From Salvia splendens (lineage: Eukaryota; Streptophyta; Magnoliopsida; Lamiales; Lamiaceae): a DNA stretch of 64,000 nt. The notes beneath the pieces were generated by a model that saw only the letters and a program-made list of their open reading frames with translations, made no database searches and was not told the DNA's origin. The translations under genes and the position numbers were made by a program. Positions 12,054-34,300 of the stretch are shown here, piece after piece. The stretch spans positions 5,990,729 through 6,054,728 of the forward strand of contig NC_056038.1 of assembly GCF_004379255.2 (NCBI RefSeq), given 5' to 3'. Numbering within the stretch: position 1 is the first letter of the stretch; each line of letters starts with the position of its first letter.

Positions 12054-12674
12054 TCAGTAATATCCAACCCCAGCCATATCATTCCTTGAAAACTGCGCCG
12101 CTTCAGCTCCGTTTCCTAGAACCAGAATCCTCCCATTCCGACGTACAGCAATCTCTCTGATTCGACGGACGAGTCCAGTTATCGGATCATTGAATATTTT
12201 AGTCTCGAGATTCCCTTCCACGTACAATGTAGAACCGGGGACGAGATTCTTCGCGGCGAGTTCGCCCAATTTCTCAGGATACACAGAAATCCTGTGCCAC
12301 TGCACCGCGCAGCGATTGGCGTAATCACGCGGCTCCTCGTTGTCCAACGGCCTCCGATTGTTGCGAATGCCACCCGTGCCGAGCGAAATTAGGGTTACTA
12401 TTTTCCCGCTTTTCAGCCGCTTTTGAATCGGCGCCTGCCCAACCTGCCCTACCAATATCGCCTTGTAAATGCCGAGGTCCAAGCCGTTTTCGAGGGGTCG
12501 ATCGGTATTGGTGCGCTGCTGGTTTGGAGGGGGAGAATCGGGTGGTGAGTCGGAATCGGAAACGGATTCTGGGGAGGAGAGACTTTTGGTGCAGAAAGAG
12601 AGAGATGTGTTCGAGAGTGGTCTGTGCTTCGAGAGAATGGCAGCGGATAGTTTTCTAGAGAGAGAAGACGCCAT
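12054..12674 (-). CDS. SSB: Organellar (mitochondrial-type) single-stranded DNA-binding protein
   Basis: Intronless frame of 206 residues. Residues 1-~65 are Ser/Arg-rich with few acidic residues at the very N-terminus, as in an organelle transit peptide. They are followed by a bacterial-type SSB OB-fold (about 68-185): GIYKAILVGQVGQAPIQKR, a beta segment with VTLISLGTGG, then WHRISVYPEKLGELAAKNL and GSTLYVEGNLETK. The protein binds exposed single-stranded organellar DNA during replication and recombination. Length and layout match plant mtSSB proteins. Targeting to mitochondria rather than plastids is inferred from similarity. The ATG at 12674 begins the transit sequence; there is no competing upstream start in frame. 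Confidence 0.88.
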   Translation of the reverse strand: MASSLSRKLSAAILSKHRPLSNTSLSFCTKSLSSPESVSDSDSPPDSPPPNQQRTNTDRPLENGLDLGIYKAILVGQVGQAPIQKRLKSGKIVTLISLGTGGIRNNRRPLDNEEPRDYANRCAVQWHRISVYPEKLGELAAKNLVPGSTLYVEGNLETKIFNDPITGLVRRIREIAVRRNGRILVLGNGAEAAQFSRNDMAGVGYY

Positions 12675-12901
12675 GGAAGTGCTAACGAAGCTTCTGCAGT
12701 CTGCACTCGACTTGTGAGATTAAAATGGAAGAGATGACGCAGAAAATAAAGAGACATACTTTTGCGTATTTATGTTTTTTATTTTTCTGATTCCAAATTT
12801 TTGTTTAAACGCAATGCTCTCTATTATCCGTCCTTTAACCGTCTTTTAAGTTACTATTTTTGAGCTCCATTATACTTTTTCACTCTATCTCTCTTAACTA
12901 A

Positions 12902-14820
12902 GGGACGGAACCTGCAACCCTCCATCTTTTATCCACCCCTCTCTTAAATTACTATCATTCAATTTCATTTTTAATTTTTATTTCCAACAAATTCAATTAA
13001 ATACACTTCATTAAATAAAATAAAATTACAACATAAAATTCGTAAAATCCTAAAAAAATTAAAATACATAATTTAATAATTTCCTCCGCCAAATTTTGCT
13101 AAAATGTGTTCCATTAGATCATCTTGGAGTTGGGCGTGGGCGGTAGAGTCATGTGTCCTTGCCCGAATAGACAACCGTTCTTGTATAGAGGAATGTACTC
13201 CACTGCGAGGCGGACTACTTGCGCTAGAGCTTCCGGGGGCTTCTGGGTCGAACCAATTTCCCGCCTCTGGTCCTTCGTCTTGGACAATCATGTTGTGCAA
13301 GATTATGCACGTGTACATGATGTCGACCATACTCTCCATGAACCACGTACGAGCCGGGGCTTTGATTATGTTGAAGCGCGAGTGGAGAACCCCGAAAGCC
13401 ATCTTCACATCCTTGCGAGCAACCTCCTGCTTCTGCGCAAAAAGAGTCTGCTTTGCGTTCACAGGCATGTTGCACGTCTTCACGAAGGTTGGCCACTTCG
13501 GGTAGATGCCGTCGGCAAGATAGTACCCCATTTTATACCGCCGGTTGTTAGCGATGAAGTTGATGGTCGGCGCTTTACCATCCAAAACTTCGGTGAAGAG
13601 GTCGGATTGGTGGAGCACGTTTATGTCGTTGTTCGATCCGGGGACCCCGAAGTACGCATGCCAGATCCATAGCCGGTAGTCGGCAACGGCCTCGAGTATA
13701 ATGGTGGGTGGGTGCCTTTGTGGCCGCTAGTGTACGACCCCCTCCACGCCACATGACAATTCTTCCATTGCCAGTACATGCAATCGACGCTGCCAAGCAT
13801 CCCGGGGAATCCGTGCACTTCTTCGTGAAGGTGGAGCAGAAACTGACAATCTGTCGTACTTGGCCTCCGGAGAAATTCGTCGGTGAAGGCTGTCCGGACG
13901 CCTTTGCAGAATTGGATCAAGCACATTCTCCTAGTGCTTTCTCCAATGTAGAGGTATTCGTCGAACACATCCGCTGTTTGTCCAGTCGCAAGTTGACGGA
14001 TTTTTGCAGTACATTTCTGCAGCGTCGCCTGGCTGGGACGGCCGACGGGGTCGAACCTTTCTTGGAAGAACTCTTCCCAGGCTGCCAATGTATTTGCGAT
14101 GTGGAAAAATAGCAGTTTCCGCATGCGGAAACGTCGACGGAAGTAGCTATCTCCCCAAATCGGGTTATCGTTGAAGTAGTCGCGGACTAACCTTGCGGCG
14201 GCTTCCTCCCGGCTACGATGGATGTAAGTCCGGGAGCGTCTTTGGGGAAGCGCGACTTCCTCCGCCTCCCGACGTTGATCTTCTTCAAGTGATTCTTCCA
14301 TTATTCGACGCATTTGCTCATATGGATCCATTAGATCAATTAACTTTGGGGGAAGAATAAAAGAGTTCATTTGAGATGAAAATTGGAGTTGAAAGAGAGA
14401 TGATTTGAGAAGAATAGATGTGAGTTTGTGTGTGAAATGAGGATGAAATAGGAGTATTTATAGAGTAAAAAATAAAAAAAAATAAAAAAAATAGGAAAAC
14501 GATCGAAAAACGGTAATATTACCGTTTTTTGAATTTTAAATTTTTTTATTAAATTTGATTTTTTTTAAAAAATGATTTATTGCGTCAGCGTGACGAAACC
14601 CACTCGCGGGGCGGCGAGTGGGCGTCACGCATGGCGCCGAAGCGCGCCACGTCGAGCGCGCGGCGAGACGTCTCGCAGGCCGTCTCGGAGAGACAGGTGT
14701 CTCGGCGGGCTGGGGACGCGACATGACGCTGCAACGCATCCCGCGCGCGTCTCGTCACGGAGGAACGGGCTTCGAGCCACCCGCGTAACGCGTTGCGGGT
14801 GGCCTAAATGTTGTCGTCCC
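12902..14820 (-). mobile_element. PIF/Harbinger element 1, 1919 bp, transposase only, defective
   Basis: The termini read GGGACGGA on the left and the complement GGGACGAC on the right, flanked by the 3-bp duplication TAA at 12899-12901 and 14821-14823, the usual TWA target of PIF/Harbinger. Inside is one transposase pseudogene on the minus strand. Its promoter side (14380-14820) has a TATTTATAGAG stretch and GC-rich subterminal repeats. The usual Myb-like ORF1 partner is absent. Confidence 0.8.
13073..14370 (-). pseudogene. Harbinger transposase (DDE_Tnp_4 type), frameshifted
   Basis: The 5' part (14370 to about 13710) reads a plant Harbinger transposase: an acidic N-terminus, a helix-rich region (RLVRDYFNDNPIWG), then GSVDCMYWQWKNC with the first catalytic Asp. 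The frame breaks at about 13703-13714 in a GGTGGGTGGGT tract and continues in another frame to 13073, with GVPGSNNDINVLHQS (second Asp) and YYLADGIYPKW. The third acidic residue, usually Glu in the family motif KDVERAFGVL, is Lys here (KDVKMAFGVL). Frameshift plus E-to-K predicts an inactive enzyme. Joined length (~430 aa) is near normal for the family. Confidence 0.88.
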
Positions 14821-14834
14821 TAACATATTATGGG

Positions 14835-15567
14835 TAGGGATGTCAATCGGGCCAGCCCACCGGGTTTCGGGCCAACCCTATTCGGGTTGCGGGTCAATCG
14901 GGTGCGGGCTAATCGGGTTGTTATTTTTTCGGGTTATAAAAGTTCAGCCCTAACCCTAAAAGCTCGGGTTTCGGGCTAGCCCATCGGGTTAATCGGGTTG
15001 CTACCGATAAAATTAACATGCGATCAATCCAATAAATAATGGTGAAAATTAGTTATATTTATAAAATGTAAAATATTTAATTATGATAAATTTGAGATAT
15101 ATGCGTAAACTCAAATATTAACATGATCAAATACTAATATTTGAGATTTATGCAACATAAAACATAAACATCAAGAAATTTTAAAGCATGTTTAGAAATT
15201 TAAATATATTTTTTTAGTGAATTTGAACTTTCTAATTCATTTATCTATTATTATATTAATAAAAACTTAATATATAATTTATATATTTAATATATAAAAT
15301 GAAAAGTAATTTTTTCAGTAATCTGTATTATAAAATAATCAATGAAGTGTCGAATTAGAGTCAAACAAATAGAACAATATAAATTTTATCGGGTTTCCGG
15401 GCCAGCCCATCGGGTTTTCGGGTCTGGCCCTAACGGGTTGCGAGTTAATCGGGTGCGGGCTAATCGGGCTGTAATTTTATCGGGCTGAAAATTTTCAGCC
15501 CTAACCTTATAAATTTGGCGGGCTATTCGGGTCAGCCCACGGGTTACGGGCTAAATTGACATCCCTA
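14835..15567. mobile_element. Non-autonomous hAT-like element B, 733 bp, with 8-bp TSD
   Basis: The termini are TAGGGATGTCAAT and its complement ATTGACATCCCTA. A perfect 8-bp duplication, ATTATGGG, occurs at 14827-14834 and 15568-15575. The ends are packed with short repeats related to TCGGGTTGCGGGC; the centre is AT-rich and non-coding. It starts 14 bp after Harbinger element 1 ends. Confidence 0.87.
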
Positions 15568-15582
15568 ATTATGGGTATTGAT

Positions 15583-16146
15583 TAGGGGTGTGCATTCGGG
15601 TTTCGGTTCAGTTTTTTACCCTAACCGAACCGAACTCAAAAAACCGAATTTCGCCTAAAACTAAAACCGAACCGAAACCGAAAACCGAAAAACTGAAAAC
15701 CGAACTTAAAAACCCGAACTAAACCGAAAAACCGAAATTATATAAAAAACCAAAAAATCGAAAAACCTTAAACCGAAAACCGAATTAAAAAACCGAAAAT
15801 CTGGAGAGAAAGAAAACAGTACAGAAACTTAGAAATTTTCAACCTACAAAACATAACATGATAAAAATGATAATATCCCTAATCCATCAAAGGCATCAAC
15901 CAACAAATACAAATATGCAATCAATATTACACAATAAAATAAATAATAGTAACATATATATAATAAAATAAATAATTAAATAAATTCGGTTATTCGGTTT
16001 TTTTCGTTCGCCCGAACCGAAAAATCGAAAATTTTGTATTTTCAAAACCGAACCGAACCCAAAAACCGAAATAACCGAACCGAATTTTAAAATTTCGGTT
16101 TGGTTCGGTTCAGATATTCGGTTTCCGGTTTTTTTGCTCACCCCTA
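15583..16146. mobile_element. Non-autonomous hAT-like element C, 564 bp, with 8-bp TSD
   Basis: The termini are TAGGGGTGTGCAT and the complement TAGGGGTGAGCAA. A perfect duplication, GTATTGAT, occurs at 15575-15582 and 16147-16154. Subterminal arrays are variants of AAACCGAACCGA on the left and its complement on the right. Its left duplication shares base 15575 with the right duplication of element B, so the two elements are only 15 bp apart. Confidence 0.87.
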
Positions 16147-16154
16147 GTATTGAT

Positions 16155-16906
16155 ATGAAATTTGTTAGTATAAGAGTATTGTGACGTTTTTTTTCGTAAA
16201 AAATGCGAATTTAAGATAAATAAAAACCAAACAATTTGTAATGACGTGATTGATAATCTGGTATAATTTTAATATAATAAAAAAAGATTTGGTAATGAGT
16301 TTCAGATTGCAAGGTGAAAGATATTATGATTAAAAACCATGATTTCATATGTTTTTATCATTTGTCTAAATAAATAACATTTTGATCATATCCTTTTTTC
16401 TTAGTGATTTTTTTTAATGTTTGATGGTATTGTTTTCCTTTAAAATTGCAAATTTAATCATATAGTAAGGCAATGATTGAAAAAATATGTGACTGACTTG
16501 AGGTGCATGAATGCAATGGTCAAAATACGTTATGATTTTCATTTAAGCCAAATCTCGTGGTGAACAACAGGCACAAATATAAATCTCATGGTATATCGAT
16601 ATCGTATTCAATATTTCTTTATTTTCCTAGTACAGTAGTACTATATGGAGTGATAAATACCTAATCTTCAAATATGAGTAAAACCAATCACGACCTTCAT
16701 AACACAACATACCATGAAGTTTTGAAAATAGAACGACAGAAATCGAACTAAACAGATCAATCCGAAAGAGAGAAATTCAAATCGAACTTTTCGAAAAAAG
16801 ACAATATAAAAATCCACAGTAAATATAAAATACTCCCACATTTGACGAGAATAATCTGTATAAGAAATGGCTACAGTTTCATCACATAAAATAAATACAT
16901 CGGCAT
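16155..16906. other. Intergenic, AT-rich
   Basis: No gene or repeat is recognisable. The right part should contain the SMC3 3' untranslated region and polyadenylation signals. Confidence 0.5.
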
Positions 16907-28105
<11,199 letters not shown>

Positions 28106-29229
28106 GACAAAATTCAGTACAGTTTGAAACTACTCTCCAGATTGAACGATAAGAGCGAAAATGTTTAAATCCGGCGCCCTGAACAAAAACAAGCGTTTAC
28201 TTAGTTAAGCCCAAATTACAAGTGAAACTAAGCAACTAGGCGTTTTGGAGTGAGAGATAAACTATATCCAGTCAGGAAGATTAATGACAGACTGAAACAG
28301 TCAGTAAATACAGTCAAATGGGAAATATCACAACAGAAACAAAAAATTCATGAAGTCAATCAGAAAATGTAGTCGTCTAGGGTTCAGAACGAAATTGGGG
28401 CAAAGTTGAGTGAATTTTTATCAATTTTTTTGCGATGCTAACAAATTTACTCAGCGGGACTCACCAGTGAGCGGTTGAAGGCGGTGGCAATGAGCTCTTT
28501 GTGAGGTCTTGCCAGTGAGCAGAGTAGGTGCGAGAGAGGAGAGAGAAAATGGGAGAGATGGAAGATGATGAAAATGGAGGGAATTGACACGGGTATTTTT
28601 TTTATAATCTGTTTTGTGAAGAAAAATACCTCCGGCATTATTAGTTGTACTCCTACAGAAATTGGTGGTTGCTTTCTCATCTTAAATTTTGGGACCCAAA
28701 TACTAATTTCAAACAATCCCTTGCGCCTAAACAAACTAAAAAGTCAAATCAAAACGCACATTAATTTATACCCTAACTCAGAAGCTCTAAATTAAATTTA
28801 CAATAATCATGACTATGTTATTAATTTTGTATATAAATGCATATTTTTTGTTTGCCATAATTGTTTTAGCTGTGGTTGTAGTTTTTTTATGGACAAAGTT
28901 GTATAATTGCTTTAATGAGAAGATTATTGAAATCTACTAAATTCAATAGTAGCATTCGAAGTTTGGTATATACATTTGAATGGGCATATCTACACATCAC
29001 ATTTTTATTATGATTATTCTATTTTTATTTTATTTTTTTGTATTTGATTGTTGTAGATATGATGCGATGTTATTAATAGCTCTAAAATTAAAATAATAAG
29101 TATATTGTTAACTGATATTTATACTAATTCACACATTAATATATAAGCGTTAATATAATAACAACAATATTTATGAACTTTAATGCATAATATTAATTTC
29201 ATTTTTTACCGGGTATTTTTCCGTTTTAA
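28106..29229. other. SMC3 5' flank and AT-rich intergenic DNA
   Basis: On the minus strand 28106-28560 holds the SMC3 leader and probable promoter, with a CTCTC-rich stretch at ~28520-28560. It may include a 5'-UTR intron. Beyond 28600 the DNA is AT-rich, with no feature I can support. Confidence 0.5.
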
Positions 29230-29345
29230 TAATAAGAAAGATTCCACTTCCTCACTGTCAACGCTATTTGTTTAACTTTCGCTCAAGGTTAATCTAATTC
29301 TTCAACGTTTACCGCCGAAAGGAATGGTGGAGGCAAACTCAGAGT

Positions 29346-30067
29346 TAGGGGTGTCGAAACGGGTACCCGCGGGTACCCGTACCCGGAGAACCGAGTACCC
29401 TTACCCGTTTGTAGCCAAAATCTTTGTCCCGTTACCCAACCCGCACAGTGACGGGTACCCGCCTTGTCAGGTACGGGTATCCCGTACCCGACAGGCGGGT
29501 ACCCCTACCCGACCCGTTTAAAATATATTCATCACGTTGGCTTTATATCTTAATATGGTCACACAATCTGACCAATAGGTTGCATGAAAAGTATGCAATA
29601 TTTTGTAAACATAGAACAAAATATTGTTTCAGTTTTTATAATTTCCAACGCAGTTTCTTAGGAATTGGGGCAACAATCCAGAAGTTATTGACTTGAGCCC
29701 TTACCTTCTTCGCGGCAAGGGTCGGCGGCTGATGTGGGTGGTGGCGGGCGGCGGGTGCGGGTGGCGGCGCGGGTGTGAAGAGCAGACAATTTAGGGTAAT
29801 GGACAAAAGACTTCAGAGTTAATCCTAAAACGTGTATTAATTAAAATTACGGTAATGGACAAAAGATTTAAACGGATATTAATTAAAAAATTTAATACAA
29901 TATTTATATTTAAACGGGTATATAAGCGGGTATCGGGAAAACCTGAAACTCAATGCCCGTACCCGAACCCGTTCCCGCTTATGTCGGGTAGCGGGTACCC
30001 GAAACCCGATGGGTAACGGGTCGGGTGTGCTGGTACCCAATACCCGCTACCTGTTTCGACACCCTTA
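29346..30067. mobile_element. Non-autonomous hAT-like element D, 722 bp, with 8-bp TSD
   Basis: The termini are TAGGGGTGTCGAAAC and the complement TAAGGGTGTCGAAAC. A perfect duplication, CTCAGAGT, occurs at 29338-29345 and 30068-30075. Both ends carry GGGTACCCG-type repeats, and the centre is non-coding. It sits inside one unit of the long tandem array; other units show the uninterrupted arrangement at the same point. Confidence 0.87.
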
Positions 30068-30515
30068 CTCAGAGTTACGAAGATAAAACAAATTTAAATT
30101 AAAAATTTTTATTATAAAGGATAATAAGAAGATTCGATTTCATCTCATCCATATCTAGAGTCTAACCACCTCCAATATTTCTTTAAGTTTTCACTAAAGG
30201 TTCGTGTCATTCTTCCACATCTACCACCACAAGGATGGTGACAAATTAAACTTTGAATTTGTTAAACCTTCACTCAAGGTTCATCTAATTCTTCCGCTCT
30301 TCCACTGCAATGATATTGATGGTGTAGTGGAGACAAATCACATTTAGAACAAAATAAAATTTTGAATGAATTATTAGACAAGATAATAATATGAAGATTG
30401 GACCTCCATTTAATTTAATTTAAAAACAAATTTCAATGCACGCAACAAATTACGGTTGTGCTACTTCTCCGATTTGCGGTGTGGAGCTTTGTTCGACACA
30501 AGTTCAGAGCGGCGG

Positions 30516-30848
30516 TCATAGTGGAATCCAACCCATGTTTGTTTGAAATCTTCGATTCACGGGTGTCGTATCGATCCGTTGAGTTTTGGTTTCGATCTTT
30601 TGGGTTTGCTTAATTGATGTCGGAGTGGAGATGATCGTGTTGGAGATCCACTGCACGCGTCGCTGCTTGTTCCTCCAAACGGTGAGGATGGAGCCGCGGA
30701 GGGGGTAGGCCGGGGCAGTGGAGTGGTGGCTAGGGTTTTTGAGGAGAGGGAAAAGGAGGGTGATGGAGAAGAGGATGAAGAAGCCTAGTGCTGAGGATTG
30801 GAGATCCATTATTTTAGGAGGGAGCTGTGATTGGTGATTATCAACCAA
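30516..30848 (-). CDS. Hypothetical 110-residue reading frame, doubtful
   Basis: The frame can start at an internal Met giving MDLQSSALGFFILFSITLLF, a good signal-anchor-like segment followed by a Pro/Ser/basic stretch. The C-terminal third (TQKIETKTQRIDTT) looks random. I recognise no family. It may be a short fragment of a secreted or membrane protein gene captured in repeat DNA, or chance. GC content is higher than in its surroundings, the only other hint of coding origin. Confidence 0.2.
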   Translation of the reverse strand: MVDNHQSQLPPKIMDLQSSALGFFILFSITLLFPLLKNPSHHSTAPAYPLRGSILTVWRNKQRRVQWISNTIISTPTSIKQTQKIETKTQRIDTTPVNRRFQTNMGWIPL

Positions 30849-31030
30849 ATGAGGGTTAATTTAGTCATCTTTTAACTGTTTTCAGGGTTTCACTCATTCA
30901 ACCAAACAATACATATTGTGCTAAACTATTTTTTGGGTTGAACCAAACAATATACACATCTGTCCATGTATGGGGAGCCCACTATCTACCAATCATTGAT
31001 AATTAGTGTGTAGGACCATCCGCCCCTTAA

Positions 31031-31348
31031 GAGTGTCCACAGTGCGGCAGCCGACGTGTACAGCTGGGGAGGGGGGGCGGGGGGCGCATTTGCGGCGTGG
31101 AAGGGGCGGTCCCGGCGGAGATCCGATGACCGTCGTGGCGGTCCACTGCAAACCGCCGACCGCGGCCGCGGCGCCGACGGTGAGTTGATTTTTTTCTTTT
31201 CTTATTTTTTTCTATAAATACACATCCTTCTCTCATTTTCATTCCAATCCAATTAAAATATACAAATAAATTATTAAATAATGTGATTTGTGGCTGTCTA
31301 TTGGGCTTGACAAGTTTTTGTGGCTGTTGGGCACCACTGTGGACACTC
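31031..31348. mobile_element. Harbinger-type (Tourist-like) MITE, 318 bp
   Basis: The termini are GAGTGTCCACAGTGC and the complement GAGTGTCCACAGTGG, flanked by TAA at 31028-31030 and 31349-31351. The left half is GC-rich; the right half carries TATAAATACACATCC, resembling the promoter end of the full Harbinger elements in this window. It looks like an internal deletion derivative of a Harbinger element. Confidence 0.8.
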
Positions 31349-34300
31349 TAAGTATAAAGAATAAAATATTACTTTAAACTAAAAAGTGAAAATAAGTGCA
31401 AGATAGTACGAATATTGTGCAAGGGGTGTGTTATATTGCTAACTCACCTCTAAATTATTAACTACAATTAAATGATAGGCATTAGATTTTTAAATTAAAG
31501 GCCAATATCATTCGGCCCTTGAATATCAATATCATGCACAAAAAAATATACTAATGTCAATTAACAACAAATTAGTTATAACTAACTTTTGAAAAATATC
31601 CCAAAACTTTAAATGCATATAACTATCTCGATTTAAATTATTTTTCCGCATAACATATATCAAATTAAGGATAATTTTATAAGTATTCTAACGAGATCCA
31701 ACATGCATATGCTCCGATGTCAAAATTTGATAAAAATTTCATAAATATTCATAAATTTCGTTAACAGCTTTATATCAATACACAACACATAATATGTCAA
31801 TACAATGTTTGTACAATGTCAATATGAAATTGTATTGACATTGTCATGTCTTTGTGTTGATGTAGTTCATACATTATATTGACATTGTGTTTCTAAACTC
31901 TAAATTTGATAATTGCTATTATTTTTTTAATATTAAAAAATGAAAAAAGAAATTGCACATGACAAATTATAGACCACAAGATTTCTAAAATTATATGGTC
32001 TTAAATTAGTCGTAGTTGACAATTAAATGATGAGATAACAATTGATCACTCTCCTGCTACTTTAGATGTAATTCAAAAAACTTTATTGACATATTTTTTT
32101 ACAAGGTATTCTTCAGTGTTTATAAACTATAACCATGGACGTTATTTCTTTAACTTTCGCTCAATCATCTAATTCTTCTATGTCTATCGTCGAGAAGGAT
32201 GGTGGAGGCAACTTTCAGTTGTGAAGAACAAATTAAACTTTGAATTTATTATTAGAAAGAATAATAAGAAGATTCGATTTCATATTTCCATATCTAGAGT
32301 CTAACCACAGATGCTATTTCTTTAACTTTTACTCAAGGTTCATCTCATTCTTCCAAATCTACCGTCAGAAGGAAGGTGGATACAACTCTCATTTACGATG
32401 AAAACAAATTAAATATTAGAAAATCTAATAAGGAGATCTGACCTCGTTTCTTCCATGTTTAGATTATAACTGTCTCTGCTATTTCTTTAACTTTCGTTCT
32501 ATATTCACCTAATTTTTCTACATCTGTCGTCACATCAATTTGATGGTGGAAAAATGGTCATCAAGTTCGAGTTTGCGTATTTTTTACGAAGTCGAACGTC
32601 GGAAAAATTATCTGGCCACAATCTGCTAAAATTGACGTGTAATCTATTAATTCTATAGATGTGTAATTGTTATAATTACAAATTTGTATGTATTTTAAGA
32701 TTGAAATATAAACATCAACAGCAGATAATAAAATATGTGTTCGATCTAAGTCAATAAAATAAATACTAACATAAGCAAATGAACAATAAACACTAAAAAA
32801 TATAGGCCAATTCTCATCCACCAAAAACTTTTCAATTTTTTTGAGCTGTTTAATTTGCCCCGCCTATTAATTTTGATGTTTTTGCCTTCCTTCAAAAAAT
32901 GTGCCTAAAAATATATGTTGTTCGACAAGTTTAATTAAAAAGTTATGCTTTAGAAAAGAGATTTAAAAGTACAATAGTATAGTTATTATATTTTAATTAG
33001 GAGACCACATACTATTCTTTCCATCCCAGTTAATTGAGCTACATTTTTTTAAATTAAATGAGTTATTCTCTCTTTTAAAAAATGTTCAACTTTAATATCT
33101 TTATGTTTCAAATTTATTTTTGTCTCAGCAAACATAATATTTTAAATCTCTATGTTCATCTATTTGTTCCACATCTACCGCTAAAAGGGGTGTGGAGGCA
33201 ACTCTTAATTACGAAGAAATAAACTAGAATTTTGAATTCATTATTAGAAAGAAAAATAAAAGGATTTGATTTCATCTCTTCCATATGGCCTTAACCACCA
33301 CCGCTATTTCTTTAACTTTTAATCAAGGTTCATCTAATTCAGCGCCACAAGGAAGGTGGAGACAACTTTCATTTGTGAAGAGAACAAATTAAAATTTCTA
33401 ATTAATTATTTGAAAGAGTAATATGAAGATTCGACCTTGTTTCTTTCATGTTTAGATTATAACTTCCTCGGCCATTTCTTTAGCTTTGGCTCAATATTTA
33501 CCTATTCTTCCATATCTATTGTCACACCTTATGAAAATTGGTCATAAAGTTTGAGTTCACGTGTTTCTCATGAAGCTGAAGTTTGGAAAACAAATTGAAA
33601 TTTCTATTTAACTGTTATAAAGAATAATAAGAAGACTCAATCTCATTTTTTCACGTTTAGATTCTAACAACTTCGGCTATTTCTTTAACTTTCGCTCAAG
33701 ATTCACATAATTTTTCTACATCTATGGTCACATCTATATGCTGATGACAATTAGTCATCAAGTTTGAGTTTGCGTATTTCTTACGAAGCCGAACGTCAGA
33801 AAAAATGTCTGGCCGCAATCTGCTAAAATTGACATGTAATATTAATTAACATAAATGTGGGGTTTTTCAAATTTTATGTATTTTAAGATATAAATATAAA
33901 CATCAACTTTGTGTTCGATCTAATTAAATTAGTATAACAAAATATTACTCCGTATAAGCAAATAAACAATAAACATTAGAGAATATAGCCATTTTCATCC
34001 ACCAAAGGCTATTCCAGTTTTTTGAGTTTGTCCGGTCTATGAATTTTGAAATTTTTGCCACCCTTCAAAAAACGCACCTACAAAATTATGTTATTCCTCC
34101 AGTTTAATTGAAAAGTCATGCTTTAAAAAATAGACTTTAAAAGTAGATATATTTATTAAATATAAGAGACCACATGCTATACTTTCCATCCCAATTAATT
34201 GAGCCACGTTTTTATTGAATATTCTAAGTTCAATGATTTATTTTCCCTTTAAAAAAAACATTCAGCTTTAATATTTTGAATTAATATTTTGAATTATTAA

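Noticed and set aside
12805..12901. Sequence left of Harbinger element 1 that loosely resembles its internal left end
   Set aside because: Similarity is weak and AT-rich; no termini or duplication support another element.
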